Origin: Ziziphus jujuba
Taxonomy: Eukaryota > Streptophyta > Magnoliopsida > Rosales > Rhamnaceae
Assembly (NCBI RefSeq): GCF_031755915.1
Contig: NC_083388.1
Location: forward strand, 24,583,001 to 24,647,000
Length of the DNA stretch: 64,000 nt
Direction of reading: 5' to 3'
Of the stretch, positions 10,905 through 21,853 are shown piece after piece. Position numbers and translations under genes: made by a program. The notes under the pieces were generated by a model, which ran no database searches, was not told the DNA's origin, and saw only the letters and a program-made list of their open reading frames with translations. Positions within the stretch are counted from its first letter, which is position 1. Each line of letters begins with the position of its first letter.

Positions 10905-12413
10905 TTTTTTTTTTTTTTTTACTTACTTCTTGGGTTTTCAATAATCTCACAGATTTCTCGTTTATATTGAGAGATTGAGATTAATGAAACTCTATTATTG
11001 CTTCACCATTAAATGGATTTTAGTAAAGCACCGACTAAGCATAGCCAATGAAGCATGGCAGACAAACACAGAGACACCTTACTCATCCTTTATTAAGTTC
11101 CAACTTATCTGGTGAAACTATAACAAATAACATGTGGTTCTAACTCCTAACAATGTATATAAACTTATTTGTCTTTTTTTTTTTTTCCTCCCATCTTTGT
11201 CTATTCCAGAAAGTCATATCTAGTAAAATATTTATATATATATATATACCAATAATAATAGTACATATTAAACACATTTTTCATTTCCTCTTTAACTATC
11301 ATCATTCAATGCGTCAGCCAATCATAATTTATGCAGAACCGATGGCAGATAAGCAATGGCACCAAGCAACTAAGTAAAGCAAAGACATACATTAAATAAG
11401 TATCACATGCAACTACGTAAAGCAATAAAATAAATAAGTATCACATGCAACACCGTGACTAATGAACAGTCGAAGTTTTACCCTTATTTTACAAGAGCTC
11501 ATTTATTCTATCTATGGAGAAACCACAAACATTACTTAAATTTAATAGCATCTAGCTACCATTTTTAGAGATGTCAAGGAAGAAGATTCATACAAATCTA
11601 AAAGACCCAAGTATCCATGCAAAACAACGTACACCTAAATGCAGATAAAAAAATTGCCACTACAGTATGCATCATATTTGCAATACCAAATGCAAATTAT
11701 CAAACACGCAGGAACCTTAAGGGCAACAGATTTTGCATCATAATTAGATGCATAACCATAAGCAACTAACCATCATTACTTAATCAATTTTTCATACCAA
11801 CCACAAATTTCCAATAAATGGACAAAATTATTCTAAATTTCATAAAATGTTTTAGAGCCTTTAGCATATATGTTGAAATATTCCTTACATAATTGCCAAT
11901 GAAGAGTTCACGTTAATATTCAAATTCATTTCTGCCTTGTCATTTTCCAAATAGACCTTTCAACAAAATACCAAACAAATCTTGGGTTCTTATTCAACAC
12001 ATATTCTGCTCGTTAGCCTAAAGCCACTCAAAAAAATGATTAGATAACCTCCTGCACCTTAATGTCAATGGAATAGGGTAAGCCATAAGTCTCAATAGCT
12101 CCAAAATTGTCCATGACCCTCCAAATAGAAGTTTGAAACATCCATCTTTCATACTAACTATTCAAAGGGCAATCTTTTCTTTTTTGGAGTTGGGAAACCG
12201 TATTACAAACCCCCAACTTTAACCAGTTCAGCAATCAAGCTCAATAGGAAAAAATGAACTCTTGTCCTAATAAAGTTAAAATTACTTATATATATATATA
12301 TATATATATATAATGAACAACAGACAACAAACACCAAAAACCAAATGCAACCCCTAAATCATCATAGGAGACGCTTTTGATGAGTGAGAAATAAGAGATA
12401 CGAGAATCTAAAC
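10905..12413. other. AT-rich DNA between gene fragments
   Basis: No coding exon is recognised. It includes a T-run at about 10904-10920, small (TA)n runs near 11234 and a longer (TA)n run at about 12286-12312. The next PHYLLO exons, expected here if the gene were complete, are not visible. Confidence 0.45.
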
Positions 12414-12933
12414 CTTTTGGTCGTTGTCTTCTCTCCTGAGATAGAAGAAGAACTTCGTGTAAAGTGAACAGCAGACCCAATTCCAAAAACTCCAACAGTT
12501 TCATTCACATAAAGCGATTTACAATCAGGATTTTCTGTTTCCTTCGACATAAAAACAGAGGGAAAACCTCGCAAGACTCTGACTGATAGGCAAACCAATC
12601 CAAAGCTTTCGCATTGGGAGGCATAGCGACTTTTAGAAATCCTCACAGAATCACATATGAAATGAAAACCAAACAAAACAACATAGTATCAAAACAACAA
12701 AGTCTTACGGAATTTTCCAGTACTTGAAACCGAAAGAACCCATTGGAGGTAGAAGGAGGATTCAGCTTCAACTTCCCCACAGCATCTTTGATACTCTCTA
12801 ATCCCTTCTCAAGTGTCAATGTCGAGGGTAGAATACGTGTAATGCAAGTCTCCACCACAAAATCCCCATCCTTCATTCCTGAATCCTTGTCGATTTCCAT
12901 TATCGGACCATCAAATCGCACACCGAACACTAC
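12414..12933 (-). pseudogene. PHYLLO fragment (isochorismate-synthase module), two exons
   Basis: Exon A (12933-12724) follows a good acceptor (tttttgttttag) and encodes VRFDGPIMEIDKD, then ETCITRILPSTLTLEKGLES and a GFFRFQ end. Exon B (12629-12414) encodes AMPPNAKALDWFAYQSE, a PLFFMSKETENPDCKSLYVN segment and ETVGVFGIGSAVHFTRSSS, ending at AAAAG/GTTTAG. This matches the N-terminal menF-like part of plant PHYLLO, a fused enzyme for phylloquinone synthesis in plastids. A gt directly after the FRFQ codons gives a junction one base out of frame, as if one G had been lost. PHYLLO has over 1700 residues, and none of the following domains is present, so this is a fragment. Confidence 0.72.
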
Positions 12934-13139
12934 CTAAAACAAAAATTACAAAAGCATAAGGAAAAAAATTACAGAAATAGCAAAAAAAAAAAAAAAAACA
13001 TAACCCTAATTTCAATTCCAACTTATCCCAAAAGCAATCAGAAAAAAAAAAAAATACACCCCATAAATGTTTTAAAAAAACCCTAGAAACCACTCAAATC
13101 GAAAAGTCAAAGGAAAAATGAAGCAAACAGAACAAACAT

Positions 13140-13235
13140 TTTATCAGAGAGGCCAAGTGAAACAGCAAGCTTGGGCATCTGCTTCCACCACGTAGTACCA
13201 CCCTTGAGCTTCGTATACAAATCCACGTTCTCCTT
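13140..13235 (-). other. Exon-like open segment of unknown origin
   Basis: The minus strand reads GIVKKENVDLYTKLKGG, then TTWWKQMPKLAVSLGLSDKM. It looks like real protein sequence (balanced composition, tryptophan pair) but it is not part of PHYLLO and I do not recognise it. It lies about 200 bp upstream of the PHYLLO fragment on the same strand. It could be a further captured exon, or the first exon of a chimeric transcript. Confidence 0.35.
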
Positions 13236-13832
13236 CTTCACAATACCCTAATTTCGAATTCCAAACCATCAATTTCTTTGTATGGAATTTTGGTGACCGG
13301 AGAGACGAAACAGGGCTGTTTGGCAAAATGGCAACTAAGTGAAGAAAGCTTGATGAATGAGAAGAGATGAGCTTAATGAATGAGAAGAGATGAGCCAGCT
13401 TTGGGGAAGGGTGATGAAGGAGAAGAAAATAGTCGGGTAAAGAAAAAAAAATAAAAATATTTAATTTGGATATAAGGATATTTTGGGATTATTAAAAATT
13501 AAAAGGGTAAAAAAAAAAAATATCAAATGAAAAAGTAAAAATTATGAAGTTCATCCCTATAGGGGCATTGGACCAAATTCACCTACAAAGTGATACATTA
13601 TCAAATGGGCTTTAATATATAGGCCGACTTTACTTTGTCAGCCCAATTTGAAAAACGAATTCAAAAAACAATCATAGTAATAATAACAATAAAGAAGTGT
13701 TAACCAATTATGTAACTTGAGTTAAATTAGACCGATGATAGGTTCATATACTTGCATTTCATATTCATATTAAATATTTAGTTGAGTGCACCAGAGCTCT
13801 TCAAGATGCCACGTGACTACTTTTCTATATTC

Positions 13833-13915
13833 ATAAATAAGTGTCCAACTGGGCGGCTTTGAATTTACTGTATAAGTGTCCAACTGGGCGGCTTTCATAA
13901 ATAAGTGTCCAAATC
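13833..13915. repeat. Short tandem triplication
   Basis: The string ataagtgtccaa appears three times with spacings of about 35 bp. The first two copies also share ctgggcggcttt directly after it. It resembles a local replication-slippage duplication. A minus-strand open frame crossing it is not considered real. Confidence 0.7.
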
Positions 13916-14429
13916 GAAAATATGTAATCTCTAAGAGGGGAAAAAAGAAGAAAAAAAATTCATACACGTACTCGTTTCGATGATATTTTAAACGTGGAAA
14001 TTGTAAATAGTATAAAATAAATTTCTTCCTCTTCACTTATTAATAATTTATTATATAGTTGATGCTGTATTATGATATAACTAATTAAAAAATTAAAGTT
14101 TTTGATACCTATGATAATATTTTTTTGAAAGGGATTTTTATTTTAATTTTTTGATAAAAAGGGATTTTATTATTAGTCAAAAGATTAAGACATTATCTCT
14201 CTTACGTAGTGGTCTTATCCTTTATGCTTTGGAAATTAGAGTTATTAATTTATTTATTTGATTTTTTTTTTAACACATGCAATTTAATTGGTGGGATCCG
14301 AGTTAATTGGAATAAAAAAGCCAATGGAAAATCACTATTACCAAAAAAAAGAAAAAGAAAACACCAATCGAAAAAATTACTTGTTTTCATTTAAAAGCAA
14401 AGGGGATAGCCTAGGAGTGAATCAGATAT

Positions 14430-14497
14430 CTTCTTCTTCTTCTTCTTCTTCTTCTTCTTCTTCTTCTTCTTCTTCTTCTTCTTCTTCTTCTTCTTCT
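14430..14497 (+). repeat. (TTC)n microsatellite, about 22 copies
   Basis: An uninterrupted run of ttc/tct triplets about 68 bases long. It makes a poly-serine open frame that is not a gene. Likely to be highly variable in length between individuals. Confidence 0.95.
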
Positions 14498-16335
14498 TTT
14501 AAATATTTTAAATAGAAAAAAATTACTCTCTATATAACAACTAATTATTTATCCGTACTACATATAAAGCTTAATTAATTAAAATGATATTTCAATTCTA
14601 CAAAATTGATTTTAATTTATGTTTTTTTTTTAGAAGACAAATAGTATACCGGCATGTGGGTGGCTCCAAACAAGTTATTTGGTCAATGTTCAAAGATATA
14701 AATATGATATGATATACTTTTTTGGTGGAAAATTTAGGATATATATATATATATATATATTGGTTTAGGGGTTTTGAAGAAGCTTTTCCAATTGTCAAAT
14801 GCTTATTATTGAATATTGATGCATCGCATCATACTTAGCGTCTAAGTCGCCTGAAGTAATCATAAAAACAAAACAAAATAATAGTAATAAGGAAAAAAAG
14901 AAAAAAAGAAAAAGGTTGCTTGAGCCTTGAAAAGTAAGAAAAACATGTTAAAACGTGCACGGAATTTCTCGTTAAAAGAGCTTGGAAAGAATTTGAAAAT
15001 CCAATTAAAACTACAGTCAATTTCTATTGACCAATTACGCATACATGTTAAGCAAAAAATGTTCCTCTCAACCCAACTTTTATGGAGCCAAAACAAAAAT
15101 AAAGATGACTATGATTTTTTATTTTTATTTTTCCCGAATGAGACTACCAATTATTTTAATTTCCATTCAAATATTCATTAAATTTTGTTTGAGTGGTTCA
15201 AAATAATATAATAATAATAATAACAACAACAATTATAATAATAAAAGAAAAAAAAAACTGAAAATCAATTTTGTTTGTGTGAAGATGATTGGAATTAAGA
15301 AATTCAAAACAAATATTTTCGAATTAAAAATTATATTTATCTTAAATATTATTTTTGTTATTTTTTTTTAAATAAATTATCTCAATACAAATTATTCATT
15401 TTTCATATCTTCCGTATGATTTGAATTTATATTTTCATGAGCACAAATAAAGATGTTTTATTACTGGAGCTAATTCGTTTCATTTTATTTATGTTAATTT
15501 CTTATCCGTTACAAATATGTATGTATGTTTATAATCAATTTGTATCAAAAGCATATTGCAACTTATAAAAAAATCGTATCAAATAAATATAAAAAAAGAG
15601 CATATAATAAAAGAAAAAGACATACTAATTATGATATATAAAAATCCTAAATAATTAATGACAGGGAAGGATAATATATATACGGGATTACGAAATTTTG
15701 TATGCTTGCAATTTATTAGGCAATAGAAATTAAAGTTGGATGGAAAAGTAAACAGCAAGTCAAGGCAAATTGTTATTCATTTATTTTGTTTGTCAAAGAC
15801 ATCATTATTATTATTTTTTTTAAATAATAATAATAAAAAGAAATAAAAAAAGACATTATCAATCTCTCTCAATTTGCCAGTGGCATGCAGAATATGCTTT
15901 CTCTGATGCCTATATGATCCCAAATACCTACTTTTTTGTTTTTTTTTTTGAATGTGCAATATTTCCAACATATATTTCCTCAATATATGCATTTAGAAAA
16001 TTAAAATTATTTATTTGTAATGGCAAAATATATAGAATCAGCTTATTATATATTTTATATATACTAACCAATAAATTTTTTCTACTACTGATAGTACGTT
16101 GGTAAAATCGATTATTTATTTGATCATACATACTCCTGCCTTTTTAATATGAACTACAATAATTTGCCCAACTTTTAGTGGCGACTCACATCATTTGTTT
16201 AAGGTTTTTATTTGTTTGATTCGAAACAGATAATAAATAATTAAATAATTAATTAACATATATATATATATATATACAAAACTTTTTATTTTCTTTCTCT
16301 TTAATTGGGTGGAAGTTTTTAATATTTTCTTGCTA

Positions 16336-16367
<32 letters not shown>

Positions 16368-17899
16368 CGTATATATAGGTTAGTTAGGCCATCATTTATA
16401 TTTAAAGAAAGGAAGAAAGAAAAAAAACCATTTGCTTGCTGCAGTAAAAACACACCAAAAAGAGAGAGATTGGAAACCAATTAAAACCTGTTAATAGATT
16501 AGATTGAAGACCCACCATTACCAAAACCACAACTCAGCTACTAAAAATGACATGATTTTTTTTTTTTCACTTTTCTGTTATAAGAAAAAAAAAATGACTT
16601 AAGTTAAAAGATGAATCTCCAAATAAAAAAAGTTAAAAATGAGAATAATATGTACATAGATATTCTCTAAATTTCACAAATAGCCAAAGAGAAGCAGCGG
16701 TGTTTTCCTCTCTGTATTTTGTTTCAATCCAAGACATTATAAATGGAAATAATAATGTTACAAATACGAATGATAAATATTGATCCATGCTTCTTGGAGC
16801 GCGTGAACTTCACAAACCAAAAGTTGAAATCAGTTTTTGAGACATTAAACCGTTGTTTTATAGCATCTCTAAAGGAGCTGCTTAAAATAAAGAACATCTT
16901 CTTAATAATAAAGAATATATTTAAATATAAAAAAATGAAAATTTAAAATGTTCTTAAACAATACTTTTTTTATATTATATTTTTATTTTTTATTTTTTTA
17001 TATATCTTTATTGTAATGTTTATTTTCCTTAATTTTTATCTTTTTTTGCAGTTAATAATAATTTAAAAAACACCAATGGATGGAAATAATAAAATTTAAT
17101 AATTAAAATATGATAGTAGCTTAAAAACTTTGTTCAACATTAAATTTAATTATATAATATTCAATATAAAAATTAAAATAAATTTACTGTTTTATTTTTA
17201 AAAAAGTTTAATTTATTTTTAATTTTGTAAAATAAAAACTTTAAAATAAAGAGAGTGAGGTATGAGGGGTCTCATAATTGGAGCGTGATTAAAGTCTCTA
17301 AATAAAGAGAGTGAGAAAGATGATGAAAATGGTACTTCATAAAAAAAAGTACATATGATTGATTGGTTTTTACCTGGGGATGAAACCAATAAGAAAAGCA
17401 AATATCCAAATACAAAGAAACTTACGCAAAGCAGACAAAAAAAAAAAAAAAAAAAAAAAAAATTCCAATATCCATTAACACTTTCCTTTTTTATATTTTT
17501 ATTATATATATATATATATATATTTTTTTTTTATGTTTTATTAATATTATATAGTCACCCCACTTTCCTTTCTTTTGCCACTTCAACCTCCATTCCATTT
17601 CTCTCTCTTTGGAAGCGTCCAAGCAAAGAGCTCTCTCTGTCTCTGACCCAACAAAAAAATGTTCTAAATTCCATTTTTTTTTCTCATTCAAGTGCATGTT
17701 GGTTGGGTGAGAGTTTTGAGGGGGAAGAGAAGGGTCTTCTCTCTCTCTCTTTTTAATTCTTTGCTGAATTTTATAAGGGGTGAGAGGAACTGTCTTTCTT
17801 CTTCAAGCTCTTGCTTTTTGTTTATTTGTTTGTTGGGGGATCATAATCTTGGCAAAAAAAGTGGTTGAATTTGTACAGAGTTTTTGCAGAGTTTTAAAG

Positions 17900-20492
17900 A
17901 TGATAGGGAGTGAGTGTTGGTGCTGGGATAGTGTTATTGATTTGTTTCCCTCTGAGCCTGAACCCTTTTCTCTGCCTTCACCGCTACCGGAATGGCCTCC
18001 AGGTATTATTTACCTTTTTCCAAGATGGATATAAAAAATAAAAATAAAAAATTAAAAGAAAAAAACATATCTTGGTCTATAAAATTCTGGGCCTTTGTTG
18101 TTTTTTTTGAAGTAAATGTAAAATTTTGTTTTTGTTTCTGAATCTGGCATATGCTGCAGATGTGGATGTATATGATTTTGAATTGTCTGTTTACTTCTTC
18201 ATTTCCTTCTCTCTGTCTTTGTCTCTGTTTCTCACGCTTTTATTTTTTTTAGTTGTTTGGTCGAATACACTTCTTATATTCTCCCTTTTCCTCTCTATTA
18301 ATTCTGCTTGTTGGTCCTGACCTTGTTGATTTTTGTTTTGTGTAAATTAATAAAACATTTGAATAAATTCTTAAAAACCAAAAAATCCTTAGCTGGTAAA
18401 ACCGTTATAGCATGCCACCTAGCTTGAGATCCTGTCCATCTGTTTCACTGACTTCTTAACACGAAGCAAGAGTTAATAAAAATAAATAAATAAATAAAGA
18501 AAAAACATATATATATATATATATATATTCCATTATTTCTGGATTGAAAATTTGATTATTTATTGTTTGATAGTACTATCTTCTCCTTCTTCCGTTGTAT
18601 ATCCCTAGCGAGGAAAATTCAAATCGTGATATGCAATGGTCCATTGAGAAAGTATAAATAAGTACTCGTGGTTCTTCCTCATGGAGAGGCAAAAAATTTA
18701 GTGATCCCATATCAGTTTTGATTAATTCCATTCGTGTACTTGATCAAGACCTCAGAAAAGTAAACAAAAATCCTTCTTTTGAAGTTGATATTACTCATCA
18801 TTTTTTTTTAACCATTTTGAGATCTTGATATTGTGGATAATGATACCAAATACCATGGATATAATCAATTAGCTTACTTTCTTAAAATTGTTCTTAGGCC
18901 AAGGATTTGCTACTGGAAGAATTAGTCTCGGAGAAATCGACGTTATCCAAATCACCAAGTTTGAGAGCATTTGGAGTTGCAGACCGTTACGTGGGAAATC
19001 CAAAGGTATTACATTTTATAAGCCTAAAGAGATCCCAGATGGGTTTTTCTGCCTTGGTCACTACTGCCAGCCCAATGACCAGCCATTGAGAGGGTATCTA
19101 CTTGTTGCTGGTGAAGCTACTTCTCCCAAGTCGGAAGTTGGTTATATGCAAGAATCGGTATCAGAATCTCCAGGTCTAATAAAGCCCATCAATTACTCAT
19201 TAGTCTGGAGTGAAGATTCACACCATGATTGTGGTTATATTTGGTTGCCAAACCCACCAATGGGCTACAAAGCCATGGGTTTTATGGTCACTGACAGGCT
19301 AGAAGAACCCAATGTCGATGAAGTTAGATGTGTACGAGAAGATCTTACAGAGTCTTGTGAAACATGTGAGCAACTGCTTTCTAAAGATTCAAGGTTTTCG
19401 GACACATTTCAGGTTTGGAGCACTACACCCTGTCAAAGGGGGGTGTTTTATAGAGGTGTTCATGTTGGTACATTCTACTGCAGTACTTACTCGGATTTTG
19501 GTGAAGAACTAGATATTGCGTGCTTGAAGAACGTTAGTTCTAGCCTAAATGCAATGCCAAATCTAGACCAGGTTCATTCGCTTATCAAGAACTATGGTCC
19601 CACTGTATTCTTCCATCCTGATGAGGAATTTTTGCCCTCATCTGTACAATGGTTTTTCAAAAATGGGGCACTTTTGTGTCGAGAGGGCTCTGAGAAGGGT
19701 GAACCCATTGATTATAAAGGCTCAAACTTGCCTAGTGGAGGAATAAATGATGGTGCGTTTTGGATAGATCTGCCAACTGATGATGATGCACGAGACCATA
19801 TCAAGAAAGGAAACATGGAGAGTGCAGAGCTCTATGTTCATGTAAAACCAACACTTGGAGGAACTTTCACTGATATTGCTATGTGGATATTTTGCCCCTT
19901 TAATGGACCAGCTACCATTAAGATTGGTATACTGAGTATCGCAATGAGCAAGGTAGGAGAACATGTGAGTGATTGGGAACACTTCACCCTTCGTGTTAGC
20001 AACTTCACTGGTGAACTCTGGCAAGCTTTCTTCTCTGAACACAGTGGTGGACGATGGGTGGATGCTTCTGAGTTGGAGTTCATTGAAGGGAACAAACCAA
20101 TAGTTTATTCTTCGAAACACGGTCATGCTAGTTTTGCACATCCAGGAACCTACCTCCAGGGCTCAACAAAGTTAGGAATAGGAGTGAGAAATGATTGTGC
20201 TCAAAGCAAGATGTTTATTGATTCAAGTACTAAGTACAAGATCATCTCAGCCGCATATCTTGGTGATGGAGTTGTTGCTGAACCATGTTGGTTGCAGTAT
20301 ATGCAAGAATGGGGACCAACCATAGTGTATGATTCAAGAACCGAACTGGACAAGTTGATTGATCTTCTTCCATTTTATGTTCGATTTTCAGTAGAGAACA
20401 TATTTGATTTGTTCCCAACAGAGCTTTATGGCGAGGAAGGACCAACAGGCCCAAAGGAGAAGGATAATTGGTTAGGAGATGAAATATGCTAG
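17900..20492 (+). CDS. DUF946 / VPS62-like protein, two exons
   Basis: CDS join(17900..18002, 18898..20492), 565 residues. Exon 1 starts MIGSECWCWDSVIDLF and ends SLPSPLPEWPPG at a gt donor at 18003; exon 2 starts after ttcttag with GQGFATGRISLGEI. The phases join in frame. The protein has the DUF946 family pattern throughout: an N-terminal SLPSP.P.WP.GQGFA motif, NYGPTVFFHPDE near the middle, VSDWEHFTLRVSNFTGELW, and HGHASFAHPG. Family members are annotated as related to yeast Vps62, but their biochemical role in plants is unclear. The exon 2 frame also has a local ATG at 18888, upstream of the acceptor; the two-exon model is preferred because exon 1 supplies the conserved family N-terminus. 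The gene is convergent with ATRX. Confidence 0.9.
18003..18897 (+). other. Intron 1 of the DUF946 gene
   Basis: A GT-AG intron of 895 bp. It holds T-rich stretches and a (TA)n run at about 18507-18528, with no other gene. Confidence 0.85.
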
Positions 20493-21853
20493 CTATTCCA
20501 TGCATGCCTTTCTTGTAGGGGTGTGGAGATGGTTTCCCATCCTGCAGCATGGTTAGTAGAAAAATGAGTCAGCAAGGTTTGTAGAAAAATGAGTAGCTTT
20601 CTCTTTCTCTCTCGCTGTATTCTTAGGATTGAAAATTATGAAAATCTTGAGAAAATCTATTCAATTGTCTACTAAGCTATTTCCTCACGATTGTGATCCC
20701 CACAAATACACGAGGAAATACAGTTTCTGGAAACTAAATGCATGTTGTTAGCACTGCCTGGTTCTGAGGAACCGATTGTGTTCTTAGAGAAACAAAAGCT
20801 TTGTCTCCTTGAGTCTGTCAACTGTAGTTGTACTTGATCCGTGTGTGGATAGATGCTTTTTTGTTCAATGTAATGTACTATTTTTTGCGTTCACAGGATA
20901 TGGAATGCATTTTCAACTCTAAAGGTAAAAAGACGTGCACAGCCAGCAAATCTAGTTCATATATGTTTTTTCTCTCGACTTGTTGTCCAATTTACTCTTT
21001 ATGTCTTAAGGGGGGTTAGATGGGATTGAGATGAATTCGAATGGAGTGGTTGAGGGTTTTTGTTTTCATAATTTACTAATGTGTAAATCTTCATGAGGTG
21101 AATCTTAGTAGTTTAAAATTAAGAGGCATTGCAATCGTAAAAAGTGCTTGACGACTGTGAGTACTCCCATCAGGAGAATCCCAAAAAAACGCTAATCTTA
21201 TTTAATCGCTTACATCTTAATTGATCTAACAAAAAGCTCAGTTTCATTGTAAGTCGTTAAATTTAGCCACGGAAAACATTAAACAGGAATTCCAAAACGA
21301 GCTCATGATGCTATATCTGCCCTTTGATTGAGGATAAAGATTTCTTGTACAGGAAGTCATTCATTGAATCCTAAGTTTCAATTAATTTGAAGCCAATGTA
21401 ATTTCGATGCCTGTTCTATTTTGTATACACAAACCACCATGCATAGATGGATGAGGAAAATTTGAAGGGGAAAAAAGAAAAAAAAAAAAAAAAGGGGGGG
21501 GAAAAACAAAGTTATATAGTGAGAAATCCTGCATGGAACTGTATGGCAGAAGCAAAAACTTTGAATATCAATTCCATAATCCATGCAGGCGTAACTCCCA
21601 CCGTGTAGATTACAAGCCAATTTTCCACCTTTCCACTATTCCCCCTAAATCAAAACCCCTTTTTCTCTTTCTAAACTAAGAGAATTTCTTTTATCTTCCC
21701 TCAGAACCAACAAAAAGAAAAACAAAAAAAGAATCGAGGAAAATGAATGTTTCCGTGTTCAAAAGGGCGTTGAACTTACAGCAGCTAACATATACAACTG
21801 AAACCAATTACATCTGATAAACCATGTAAAAATTCTACACTTTCTTCACCTTG
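20493..21853. other. Convergent intergenic region (3' ends of DUF946 gene and ATRX)
   Basis: This should contain the 3' untranslated regions of both genes. An A-run followed by a G-run lies at about 21474-21501. No other gene or RNA is recognised. Confidence 0.6.

Larger units (their letters stand above)
13330..17899. other. AT-rich intergenic region with microsatellites
   Basis: No gene is recognised. It contains a triplicated ataagtgtccaa motif at about 13837-13915, a (TTC)n tract at 14430-14497, and (TA)n runs near 14741, 16258, 16341 and 17502. An A-run lies at about 17437-17462. The last ~300 bp are CT-rich (17738-17752) and should contain the promoter and 5' leader of the DUF946 gene. 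Confidence 0.6.

Noticed and set aside
14288..14515. A 75-residue open frame ending in poly-serine
   Set aside because: The serine run is the (TTC)n microsatellite and the rest has no recognisable protein sequence.
19722..20550. Minus-strand open frames of 80-140 residues
   Set aside because: They are shadows of the well-supported DUF946 exon on the plus strand.
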